Below are positions 6,872-13,069 of a DNA stretch of 25,201 nt, piece by piece. This stretch comes from REEB48 sp964355085. GTDB taxonomy: Bacteria > Patescibacteriota > Minisyncoccia > UBA6257 > 02-FULL-45-10c. The DNA lies in assembly GCA_964355085.1 (NCBI GenBank), contig CAYHBW010000009.1, positions 1 to 25,201 of the forward strand, read 5' to 3'. Numbering within the stretch: position 1 is the first letter of the stretch; every line of letters begins with the position of its first letter. Position numbers and translations under genes: made by a program. Below the pieces are notes generated by a model. That model did no database searches. It was given only the letters and a program-made list of their open reading frames with translations, and was not told the DNA's origin.

Positions 6872-8953
6872 ATGGAAGGAGAATTGCCTAAAAAACAAAT
6901 CAGGACAATGCGCGATGTGCGCAAACCGACCCGAAGAAATCTCATCCGGCGGCCGAAACTGATACTGCCCCCGCCTAAAGCTTCGGCCGGATTCCGCATT
7001 GAGATACGCCCGGAATTCAGTAAATATCTGAAACGAAGCTCTCTGGTTATAGCCGGGAGCGCATCTTTGTATATTGTCCTGATATTTTTCCTTGCCCAAA
7101 GCGCTTTAGGGGAAGTGAACAGGATAAAAACCGGCATTCCGGCTATCCGATCCTCCGCCGAAAAAATGAACACGGAAGAAGTCGCCGCCGGACTGGAGGA
7201 TATTTACGGTTCAGTTAAAAATATATCGGATAAATTCAGATATTCCGGCATGTCCGCGATTTCGAGAATCGCCGGAATGATTTCCCCGGCTATAGGAAAA
7301 ATCCCCGGAATAATATCCGACGCCGTATCCTTGAATGAAAAGACCTTGTTGGTGGCCAGAGATATGGATATTTTAAAATCCGAAGGGGCGGAAATGATGA
7401 TATCACAACGCGGCGGAGAGTTAATAATCGTACTCGAACGCATGGAGAAAAATATCGGATCAATAGCCGAAACAAACGCGCGCCTAGCCGAACAATCCAA
7501 AAATCTCGAATTGAAATCAAACAGACTGGCCTACGTTACCCAGCTGTTCTCCGGGAAATATGCTCCGATAAACGGAAAACTTTCAGAGGCGAAGGAATTT
7601 CTCTCGTCTTTCGCGAGTATTTTGAAACAACCGGAAGACCAGCATATCCTTCTGATGTTCCAGAATCCGACTGAAATGCGGCCGGCCGGAGGATTCATCG
7701 GGAGTTTCGGAGTGCTCACATTGAATCGGGGAAATCTCAAGGAAATAAAAATCGACGACATCTATAACGCCGACCGCCAGCTAAACCTCAAACTTCTCCC
7801 GCCGAAAGAACTGCGCGGAGTCACTCCGACCTGGGGCGCAAGGGATGCCAATTGGTTCTTTGATTTCCCGACTTCCGCCGGAAAAGTGATTTCCCTGATG
7901 GAAGAATCCGATCTGTTTAAAAAGGAAAAAATCGTCTTCCGCGGAGCCATAGCCATAAATACCAACGTTCTCCAATCGATCCTATCGGCGACCGGACCGA
8001 TAGAAATCGAAAAATATCAGATGACAATCACCCCGCAGAATTTCCTGGAGGAACTCCAGAGAGAAGTGGAGGCGGGTCGGGATAAAAAACCTGGGCAGAA
8101 TCCGAAAAAAATACTTTCGGTGCTTTCGCCGATTCTCATGGAAAAAATCGGTTCGCTTTCCGGCAGTGATAAAAATAAACTGGCGATATCCCTGAAAAAC
8201 CATCTGGGCAGGAAAGACATCATGGTCTATTCGGACAGTCCGCAAATGCAGAATTTCTTCGAATCATACGGAATCGCCGGTGATGTCATCGATCTTCCGG
8301 AGAACCATTCCGGAGATTACCTTGCCGTCATAAACGCGAATATCGCCGGCGGGAAAACAGACGCAGTAACCTCCCAGCACATCTCCATGCAAAGCAGCAT
8401 AGGAGCGGACGGGAAGATATTGAATCAGGTTTCCATAACCCGCAAACATTCCGGTGAAAGCAAAGAAGACTGGTGGTACAGCGTTCCCAACAAAAATTAT
8501 CTGAAAATCCTTGTCCCGGAAAATTCCAAATTGCTGTCCATGAAGGGAAACGACCGCGGAATAACCGATAATGCCGCGAATAAAACCGGAAATTTGAAAT
8601 ATGATGCCGATCTTGCGTCGATTGAAAAATCAGCCGTTATCCTGGACGCGTTCAGGGCCTTCCTAGGACGGGAATTCGGAAAATTCTCATTCGGCGCCTG
8701 GGTGATTACAAAGCCGGGAGAATCCAAAACCGTCACAGTCCAATACCAGAACGGCGTTGATCTGAAAATACGCAATAATATGAAATATGAGTTCATATTT
8801 GAAAAACAGTCCGGAGTCGAAGGTTCTTTTGAATATTCGATAGCAGCTCCGCCAGGATATGCCTGGCGGGAGAACGGCAAATCGATTTTCGAATACGGGA
8901 CACAGCAGATAAAAGCCAGGGAAATCATCACTCTCACACTCCTGAAGGCATGA
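6872..8953 (+). CDS. DUF4012 domain-containing membrane protein
   Basis: A 693-aa protein with a basic, proline-rich cytoplasmic N-terminus (about 1-50), one transmembrane helix (about 57-78, SLVIAGSASLYIVLIFFLAQ) and a large outer part. A helical, coiled-coil-prone region (about 80-245) precedes the DUF4012 core. The core is marked by LLMFQNPTEMRPAGGFIGSF (about residues 260-279), the ELRGVTPTWGARDANWFFDFP segment in the middle third, and the AINTNVLQSILSATGPIEI segment. DUF4012 proteins are common in Actinobacteria and Patescibacteria; their function is not established, although a cell-surface or polysaccharide-related role has been suggested from context. The gene stands alone with its own promoter and a strong terminator. 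An alternative start at 6845 would add 9 residues. Confidence 0.9.
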   Translation: MEGELPKKQIRTMRDVRKPTRRNLIRRPKLILPPPKASAGFRIEIRPEFSKYLKRSSLVIAGSASLYIVLIFFLAQSALGEVNRIKTGIPAIRSSAEKMNTEEVAAGLEDIYGSVKNISDKFRYSGMSAISRIAGMISPAIGKIPGIISDAVSLNEKTLLVARDMDILKSEGAEMMISQRGGELIIVLERMEKNIGSIAETNARLAEQSKNLELKSNRLAYVTQLFSGKYAPINGKLSEAKEFLSSFASILKQPEDQHILLMFQNPTEMRPAGGFIGSFGVLTLNRGNLKEIKIDDIYNADRQLNLKLLPPKELRGVTPTWGARDANWFFDFPTSAGKVISLMEESDLFKKEKIVFRGAIAINTNVLQSILSATGPIEIEKYQMTITPQNFLEELQREVEAGRDKKPGQNPKKILSVLSPILMEKIGSLSGSDKNKLAISLKNHLGRKDIMVYSDSPQMQNFFESYGIAGDVIDLPENHSGDYLAVINANIAGGKTDAVTSQHISMQSSIGADGKILNQVSITRKHSGESKEDWWYSVPNKNYLKILVPENSKLLSMKGNDRGITDNAANKTGNLKYDADLASIEKSAVILDAFRAFLGREFGKFSFGAWVITKPGESKTVTVQYQNGVDLKIRNNMKYEFIFEKQSGVEGSFEYSIAAPPGYAWRENGKSIFEYGTQQIKAREIITLTLLKA

Positions 8954-8995
8954 TGATAACCAAAAGCGATCACCTTATGCGCTCGACCAGACAAC

Positions 8996-9023
8996 CTAAA
9001 AGCCCCCGTAAGGGGGCTTTTAG
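8996..9023. terminator. Strong bidirectional terminator after the DUF4012 gene
   Basis: A perfect 12-bp stem (8996-9007 with 9012-9023) with a GTAA loop; the core is AAAAGCCCCC/GGGGGCTTTT. The A and T ends supply a U tract in either direction. It serves the DUF4012 gene and the converging gene at 9151-9510. Confidence 0.88.
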
Positions 9024-9047
9024 GAAAAGATATGAAAGATCAGGAAC

Positions 9048-9099
9048 TTTAGAGTATTTATGAGGGGATGTTGTTAGTCTCAACATCAATTACTCTAAA
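9048..9099. other. Two-tier stem-loop of unknown role
   Basis: A 9-bp outer stem, TTTAGAGTA (9048-9056) with TACTCTAAA (9091-9099), encloses a 7-bp inner stem, GATGTTG (9067-9073) with CAACATC (9081-9087), with an asymmetric internal loop and a 7-nt TTAGTCT cap. It lies between the strong terminator and the 3' end of the 9151-9510 gene, so it would be in that gene's 3' UTR or a separate transcript. A small palindrome GGTAA/TTACC (9142-9156) overlaps the gene's stop. No known RNA family is recognised. Confidence 0.5.
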
Positions 9100-9150
9100 A
9101 TCACTGCATCTGATAAATATAACTTCCGTCTTTTCCAAAAGGTAACAGGA

Positions 9151-9510
9151 TTACCTGCGGATCCACATCGCCCGATAAGTTCCGAACATGCGGACAAAAT
9201 CCCTTATCAAGAGGGCGATTACGCCGAGAATTATAAGGATGACCACTTGAGTCATGGGCCGGGTGTTGAAAAAAGACAATGCCAGGTATCTCAAAAGCTC
9301 GAGATAGCCCTTGTCAGAAACAATCGCCGCATTCTTGAAAACATTACTCACAAAAACATTCTTGGCGAAAAGCTGGAGGGCAACGGAGAAAAATAAAAGC
9401 TGGAGGGCTATCAATGGGACGATTCTCCGCATGAACCAGGCAAAATAAACCTTCCATAGGATACGGTCTTTCAGAAAATTCTTCAAAGTTATTTTTTTAT
9501 CGCTGTTCAT
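9151..9510 (-). CDS. Small membrane protein, unknown function
   Basis: A 119-aa protein starting MNSDKKITLKNFLKDRILWK. It has a basic cytoplasmic N-terminus, a long hydrophobic helix at about 30-50 (IVPLIALQLLFFSVALQLFA), an extracytoplasmic loop, and a second helix at about 88-107 (VVILIILGVIALLI), ending in a basic tail RDFVRMFGTYRAMWIRR. I do not recognise the family. It lies about 150 nt downstream of the ECF sigma factor gene on the same strand. A sigma-linked membrane regulator is conceivable by position only; no anti-sigma signature is visible. The intervening spacer carries a nested inverted repeat, so co-transcription is uncertain. No clear Shine-Dalgarno precedes the ATG. Confidence 0.7.
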   Translation of the reverse strand: MNSDKKITLKNFLKDRILWKVYFAWFMRRIVPLIALQLLFFSVALQLFAKNVFVSNVFKNAAIVSDKGYLELLRYLALSFFNTRPMTQVVILIILGVIALLIRDFVRMFGTYRAMWIRR

Positions 9511-9513
9511 TCT

Positions 9514-9655
9514 AGGTAGTGATTCTGCGGTGTTTATCCGCAGAATCTGACTTGTTTGTTAATTATGTATATTGTTTTTTACTTACTATCTCTTTAAATG
9601 CCGGTCAGCAGAGCGGATAAGGTCAGATTCTAGCCGCAGATCTACTACTACCTGG
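9514..9655. repeat. Nested inverted repeat between sigma factor and membrane protein genes
   Basis: The left arm (about 9514-9551) contains AGGTAGTGATTCTGCGG, then CCGCAGAATCTGAC; the right arm (about 9623-9655) contains GTCAGATTCT, then CCGCAGATC and ACTACCT. The arms are imperfect inverted copies with a perfect 10-bp GTCAGATTCT core. The left arm also folds on itself: GATTCTGCGG/CCGCAGAATC is a perfect 10-bp stem with a 7-nt loop. A related sequence, CCAGGTAGTGAGTCTGCG, occurs at the comF stop codon (5856-5873). It may be a small non-autonomous repeat or a terminator for the sigma gene. Confidence 0.55.
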
Positions 9656-9662
9656 CATTTTT

Positions 9663-10223
9663 TTACATTTCCACATCCGCACTAATTTTTTCAAACATAC
9701 GCTTTGCGCGGAACAGCCGCATCTTAAGGGTCGGAATGGATATCTTCTCAACCTTGCAGATGTCAGCGTAGGATTTATCCTCCAAATAGTATAACTTCAG
9801 AACCCTGGCAAAATGTTCCGGCATCTTTCCGATGACCTCGTTTACAGCCACCTTGGCGTCATGCATGGCGCCGAGATCCACTTTTTCACCCGGCTTTTCA
9901 TCATAAAGGACCGGATCAAGATATTCCGTATGCGCGCCGGTCTTCTTGACCTTCTGATAATGAGTGAAGGAGGTATTCATCAATATCTTGTAGGCCCAGC
10001 TCTTGAATTCTATCCCTTTCTGTTTTTTGAAAAGATGGGAATAGCGGTAGATCTTGGTGAAAGTCTCCTGCACTATATCTTCAGCTTCATGATAATTCCG
10101 TACAACCCCCATGGCCTTTCGGATGAACGGCACTTGGTATCGATCCACGAGAATCGCAAAATAAGACGGGTCTTCATCCGCCAATCTCAATACTTCTTCG
10201 TCTTTTAATTCATTGGGTTCCAT
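9663..10223 (-). CDS. ECF-type sigma-70 family RNA polymerase sigma factor
   Basis: A 186-aa two-domain sigma factor directing RNA polymerase to alternative promoters. Region 2 covers about residues 15-90 with the core-binding and -10 motifs (HEAEDIVQETFTKIYRYS, then FKSWAYKILMNTSFTHYQ). Region 4 covers about 120-180 with the helix-turn-helix KSYADICKVEKISIPTLKMR recognising the -35. There is no sigma 1.1 or region 3. I chose ATG at 10223 (MEPNELKDEEVL) because an in-frame ATG at 10256 lies inside a strong hairpin and would add a basic non-homologous tail. No Shine-Dalgarno is present. No anti-sigma factor with a recognisable zinc motif is adjacent; its target promoters are unknown. tRNA-Val lies just upstream. 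Confidence 0.92.
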   Translation of the reverse strand: MEPNELKDEEVLRLADEDPSYFAILVDRYQVPFIRKAMGVVRNYHEAEDIVQETFTKIYRYSHLFKKQKGIEFKSWAYKILMNTSFTHYQKVKKTGAHTEYLDPVLYDEKPGEKVDLGAMHDAKVAVNEVIGKMPEHFARVLKLYYLEDKSYADICKVEKISIPTLKMRLFRAKRMFEKISADVEM

Positions 10224-10224
10224 G

Positions 10225-10260
10225 TTTAGTGATAAGCCCCGCCTCTGGCGGGGCACTAAA
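10225..10260 (-). other. Strong hairpin abutting the sigma factor start codon
   Basis: A perfect 8-bp GC stem, GCCCCGCC/GGCGGGGC (10236-10254), has a 3-nt loop and is bracketed by a second pair, TTTAGTG/CACTAAA (10225-10231 with 10254-10260). It ends one base from the sigma factor ATG and lies after tRNA-Val on the same strand. It may terminate or process the tRNA transcript, or sequester the sigma start codon. No run of U follows, so a simple terminator is not obvious. Confidence 0.6.
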
Positions 10261-10298
10261 TTTTAAGCCAATCACTGCGTTCTTGGGAAAAATTTGTG

Positions 10299-10370
10299 TG
10301 CGCGTTGCTGGAATCGGACCAGCGACCTTTTCAATGTCAATGAAACGCTCTACCACTGAGCTAAACGCGC
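10299..10370 (-). tRNA. tRNA-Val(GAC)
   Basis: A 72-nt class I tRNA on the minus strand. The acceptor GCGCGTT pairs with AACGCGC, discriminator A. The D arm is GCTCAGTGGTAGAGC. The anticodon arm TTTCA-TTGACAT-TGAAA reads GAC, decoding GUC/GUU. The T arm is GCTGG-TCCGATT-CCAGC. No CCA is encoded (CAC follows). Confidence 0.95.
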
Positions 10371-10412
10371 AATGTAAATATCCTATCAAAAAAAATAATT
10401 TTCAGCAACAGA

Positions 10413-10445
10413 AAAAACAAAGCCGGTTTTTAGGAAAAACCGGCT
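10413..10445 (-). terminator. Rho-independent terminator of the GC-rich orphan gene
   Basis: A perfect 11-bp stem, AGCCGGTTTTT/AAAAACCGGCT (10421-10445), has a 3-nt loop and is followed on the minus strand by TTGTTTTTT. It lies 18 nt after the orphan gene stop. Confidence 0.9.
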
Positions 10446-10462
10446 GAAAACCTTTACGTGTG

Positions 10463-10909
10463 TCAGTCCTCCAGAACGACTCTGCCCCGAGTCTGAGCCT
10501 CTTCGAAAAGGACCGCGACCGCTTGCCTCTTCGCCCCCTCGTACTCGTAAAGAGTCCGAGGTTGGAGATCAAACCGCCGAAGTGCGTGGCAACCGCGCGA
10601 ATTCATCTTGGCGATCTCAAGATCCCAGACTAGAGCATCCCTGGTCACGGGGAGAAGCTCCATCCCATTGTCCTTCATCCGATCGAACACTTCGATGCAG
10701 AGCCGGGCCCGCTCCTTCGCTGCTCCATTCTCCTTACCGAAACGCTTATCCAGAAGAGCGATCTGCTCATCCGGCGTCCTACCGGCGCGCGCAATGCGCC
10801 GCTCTTCCACCGCCGTCAGCTGATCCGCCCGCTTGGCCGCGTAGGCCTCTCGGAGGATGTGCTGACCGTTGGAAACCGCGGTCCCTCTCCCTTCTTTCGC
10901 TTCTTTCAT
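10463..10909 (-). CDS. GC-rich orphan protein, unknown function
   Basis: A 148-aa highly charged, helical, probably cytoplasmic protein starting MKEAKEGRGTAVSNGQ, rich in Arg, Ala and Glu. The middle carries RTPDEQIALLDKRFGKENG and then AAKERARL; no enzyme motif, zinc motif or membrane segment is visible. Real expression is well supported: a TTGACT/TATATT promoter, an AAAGGAG Shine-Dalgarno just before the ATG, and a strong terminator downstream. The base composition is clearly richer in G and C than that of the flanking spacers and most neighbours, with GC-ending codons. The gene is inserted as a self-contained unit between tRNA-Val and tRNA-Ile, which suggests acquisition. I do not recognise the family. 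Confidence 0.8.
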   Translation of the reverse strand: MKEAKEGRGTAVSNGQHILREAYAAKRADQLTAVEERRIARAGRTPDEQIALLDKRFGKENGAAKERARLCIEVFDRMKDNGMELLPVTRDALVWDLEIAKMNSRGCHALRRFDLQPRTLYEYEGAKRQAVAVLFEEAQTRGRVVLED

Positions 10910-10924
10910 GTCTCTCCTTTCACT

Positions 10925-10961
10925 TGCCTTTTGGCATCCGGGATACCATGTCTCAGCATGG
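10925..10961 (-). promoter_or_regulatory. Two leader hairpins before the GC-rich orphan gene
   Basis: In the roughly 55-nt leader, CCATG/CATGG (10946-10961) and TGCC/GGCA with an AAAA loop (10925-10936) form two small consecutive hairpins before the Shine-Dalgarno. They could affect mRNA stability or initiation; no known riboswitch is recognised. Confidence 0.4.
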
Positions 10962-10970
10962 GTTTAATAT

Positions 10971-10999
10971 AATATAGCACACTTAAATAAAAAAGTCAA
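10971..10999 (-). promoter_or_regulatory. Consensus promoter of the GC-rich orphan gene
   Basis: TTGACT (10994-10999), a 17-nt spacer and TATATT (10971-10976) on the minus strand. The expected start is near 10964. It lies directly after the 3' end of tRNA-Ile. Confidence 0.8.
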
Positions 11000-11003
11000 T
11001 TAT

Positions 11004-11078
11004 TGGTGGGTGACGCAGGAATCGAACCTGCGACCTCTGTCTTATCAGGACAGCGTTCTACCACTGAACTAGTCACCC
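11004..11078 (-). tRNA. tRNA-Ile(GAT), CCA encoded
   Basis: A class I tRNA. The acceptor GGGTGAC pairs with GTCACCC, discriminator A. The D arm is AGTTCAGTGGTAGAAC. The anticodon arm CTGTC-CTGATAA-GACAG reads GAT. The T arm is GCAGG-TTCGATT-CCTGC. Unlike the other tRNAs here, the 3' CCA is encoded (11004-11006). The isolated position, without 16S/23S genes, differs from the usual rRNA-spacer location of tRNA-Ile(GAT). Confidence 0.95.
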
Positions 11079-11093
11079 AAAAGTTAAAAGATA

Positions 11094-11166
11094 AATATTC
11101 CGTAGGAATCGAACCTCGACCACTATCCAGTCAGGGAGCTGCGCTCCTTGCAGATAATGCGAATAT
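11094..11166 (-). pseudogene. tRNA-like relic or noncanonical tRNA
   Basis: Exactly 73 nt on the minus strand can be laid on the tRNA frame. The acceptor ATATTCG pairs at six of seven positions with GGAATAT, and a T arm contains the hallmark GGTTCGATTCC. The internal part is diverged: the T stem has two mismatches at its base, no normal GCTC/GAGC D stem forms, and the anticodon stem is poor. Alternative pairings do exist: ATTATC/GATAGT and GGAGC/GCTCC. An isotype cannot be assigned; TGACT in the anticodon region would suggest GAC or TGA. It lies 15 nt upstream of tRNA-Ile on the same strand, so it is probably a decayed tandem tRNA gene. Confidence 0.55.
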
Positions 11167-11187
11167 TCAATGAAGTCCCCCGCTCCG

Positions 11188-11397
11188 CTACTTTGTAAGA
11201 ATCGCTTCGGCCCGATCCAGCTGGAATTGAATTATCGGCCGCGGTCCGTTTCCCTGCTTTTCTATGGCAATACCTATATTCCCGGCAATGAAACTTATCG
11301 CCCAGATCATCATCAAGATGACCGTGATTACCATTAAAATACCTATTCCTATAAAAGTCAATTCGTTTTTATTCTTGAAATTTATTTCCATGATCAT
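11188..11397 (-). CDS. Small single-pass membrane protein paired with the PilO-like gene
   Basis: A 69-aa protein. A short polar N-terminus (MIMEINFKNKNELTF) leads into one long transmembrane helix at about residues 16-38, followed by a polar tail of about 30 residues. Its ATG overlaps the stop of the upstream PilO-like gene by 4 nt (ATGA), a strong sign of translational coupling and joint function. Its shape (short N-terminus, one helix, short tail) resembles the PilP-like gene at 2532-2822, but the GRxNPF ending is missing. I do not recognise the family. A tRNA-like relic follows about 20 nt downstream. Confidence 0.7.
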   Translation of the reverse strand: MIMEINFKNKNELTFIGIGILMVITVILMMIWAISFIAGNIGIAIEKQGNGPRPIIQFQLDRAEAILTK

Positions 11398-11918
11398 TGT
11401 GAAAAAACTTTTCCTTTCACGAGAATTTCGAATGCGCTCTCTTTTTCCGCTATGTCAATTGAAGAGAAATTAATATAATAGTCGCTGTCTTCCAGTGATT
11501 TAAGGAATCTTAAGTAGTCCGCATACTTGCCGGTCAGAGTAAGGGAAAAACTGTTCATTCCAGGGACAGATTCAGTCCCGGCCACCTCCGACTCAAAAAG
11601 AAAAGACGGAACGAGGTTATTCTTCTTCGCCTGCGTCTCCAAGTATTTGGAAAAGTTTATAAGCTGGTCCTTGGATGGAAGAGCGCCTTGAAGTTTCGGC
11701 AGCAGCCGCGCGGCCCGGTCTGATCCGGCGCGGAGGGCGATCAGGGAATTGAGGGACTGCAGCCGGATTTCCAAATCCTGGCGTTGAATCCTGATTTTCC
11801 CGGAACGGGAACTTATATCGCGTCCGACTAAAAGGACCAGAAGGAGAAGGACGGCCAAAACCGCCGCGCCTCCGCCGGCATTCCAAATGACCCACTGCCT
11901 GAAATCTTTACTCTGCAT
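11394..11918 (-). CDS. Second PilO-like membrane protein
   Basis: A 174-aa bitopic protein with the PilO/GspM architecture. The short cytoplasmic N-terminus is MQSKDFRQWVIWNAGG; a transmembrane helix spans about 17-33 (AVLAVLLLLVLLVG); a coiled coil spans about 40-75; and an alpha/beta domain has LPSKDQLINFSKYLETQA followed by FSLTLTGKYADYLRFLKSLE. This last segment matches the pattern of the PilO ferredoxin-like domain (xLxGxYxxLxxFLxxLE). It is distinct from the pilO at 2848-3417 and lies 6 kb away with a coupled small membrane gene. Divergence from dprA suggests a role linked to DNA uptake, or a second pilus or pseudopilus. Its best promoter places the mRNA start at the ATG. Confidence 0.8.
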   Translation of the reverse strand: MQSKDFRQWVIWNAGGGAAVLAVLLLLVLLVGRDISSRSGKIRIQRQDLEIRLQSLNSLIALRAGSDRAARLLPKLQGALPSKDQLINFSKYLETQAKKNNLVPSFLFESEVAGTESVPGMNSFSLTLTGKYADYLRFLKSLEDSDYYINFSSIDIAEKESAFEILVKGKVFSQ

Positions 11919-11924
11919 ATAATC

Positions 11925-11933
11925 ATTGTATCA
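11925..11933 (-). promoter_or_regulatory. Extended -10 promoter, leaderless, of the second PilO-like gene
   Basis: TGA followed by TACAAT (11925-11930) on the minus strand, ending 6 nt before the ATG, so the predicted start is at or next to the ATG. The -35 region is poor. Confidence 0.45.
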
Positions 11934-11987
11934 AATTTGCGTTGCCGCAATAAACCGTTTACCATTATTGAATTAACCAAATCATCC

Positions 11988-13004
11988 ATGGATGAAAGGA
12001 AATTCTATAACGCGGCGGCGATTGCGCTGAAAGGAAACTATAAGAAACTTAAAAAGCTGAAGGATAGCTACGGGAGCTGGAAGGCGGCCTGGAAGAATAT
12101 CGACGGGGCACAGAATCCCGATCAGGAATATGCCCGTCTGGAAAAAATCGGAATCAAAATAATCCTGCTTGAAGACTCCTCGTATCCGGAATTATTAAAA
12201 CAGATACCGTTCCCGCCATTGGCACTTTACGTTCTGGGAAATCTCGGATATACCGAGCCCGCCGTCGCCATTATCGGAACCAGGATGCCGACGCCCCAAG
12301 GGAAAGAACTGGCGGGGATATTTTCCGGAAAACTGTCATCCGCCGGCATTCCAATTATAAGCGGATTGGCTCTGGGTATAGACGCCGAAGCGCATAAAGG
12401 CGCCCTGGAAAACTCCGGTAAAACAATCGCCGTCCTGGGAACTCCCCTGGACAACATCTATCCCAGACAGAACAGCCGGATAGCCGATGATATACTGGAA
12501 AGCGGCGGAGCGATAATCTCCGAATTCGCCCTTGGCCATCCCTATAATCCTGCCAATTTCCTGGCCCGCAACAGGATAGTCAGCGGGCTAAGCAACGGCA
12601 TCCTTATAATTGAAGCCCCGGAAAGGTCAGGATCGCTTGCCACTGCAAAATTCGCCCTTGAACAAAATCGGGAAATATTCGTGATACCTGGGAACACCAG
12701 CTCTTCAAACTACAAAGGGTCCAACGCCCTACTCAAGTCAGGGGCGAATCTCGTGACTGAACCGGACGACATCCTGCAATATTTCAATATTTCTCCGGAA
12801 AAAATTTCCTCAACCGATCAGAGCATATCCGAACAGGATAAAATGATATTGGATATAATAAAGAAACTTGACGGACGAGCGACAATCGATAATATTATGA
12901 AATCAGCGGACTTGGATGTTCCGGAACTTAATAAGACACTCGCGTTACTTACGATTAAAGGTATAATAAAAGAACTGAACGGGAAATATTTTTTGAATAG
13001 TTGA
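11988..13004 (+). CDS. dprA: DNA processing protein DprA
   Basis: DprA (Smf) binds single-stranded DNA that enters by transformation, protects it and loads RecA. From ATG at 11988 the protein has 338 aa. A short N-terminal helical domain (about 1-60) precedes the Rossmann-type core, with VAIIGTRMPTPQG (about 93-105), IISGLALGIDAEAH (about 122-135), TIAVLGTPLDNIYPRQN, the RNRIVSGLS segment near residue 199, and SGSLATAKFALEQNREIFVIPG. A C-terminal winged-helix domain (about 285-338) is present, as in full-length DprA. A TTG-initiated extension from 11937 is possible but would overlap the promoter region of the divergent PilO-like gene. Together with comF and the pil genes it points to natural transformation. 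Confidence 0.96.
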   Translation: MDERKFYNAAAIALKGNYKKLKKLKDSYGSWKAAWKNIDGAQNPDQEYARLEKIGIKIILLEDSSYPELLKQIPFPPLALYVLGNLGYTEPAVAIIGTRMPTPQGKELAGIFSGKLSSAGIPIISGLALGIDAEAHKGALENSGKTIAVLGTPLDNIYPRQNSRIADDILESGGAIISEFALGHPYNPANFLARNRIVSGLSNGILIIEAPERSGSLATAKFALEQNREIFVIPGNTSSSNYKGSNALLKSGANLVTEPDDILQYFNISPEKISSTDQSISEQDKMILDIIKKLDGRATIDNIMKSADLDVPELNKTLALLTIKGIIKELNGKYFLNS

Positions 13005-13069
13005 AATTTTATAAAGTGGAGGATCGGGATAAGGATTCTGATTCCGGACTTTATGGACTTTAAAACTTT

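Noticed and set aside
6559..7173. A 204-aa minus-strand protein
   Set aside because: Only the last 64 codons look like a protein (two membrane helices) and a promoter lies inside the longer frame; the upstream part is antisense to the DUF4012 gene.
9048..9156. Known riboswitch
   Set aside because: No class consensus is recognisable and the position is downstream of genes, not in a leader.
10224..10256. Longer N-terminus of the sigma factor
   Set aside because: The extra 11 codons lie within a strong GC hairpin and encode a basic tail unlike ECF sigma N-termini.
10463..11078. Integrative element using tRNA as attachment site
   Set aside because: No integrase and no duplicated tRNA 3' end were seen around the cassette.
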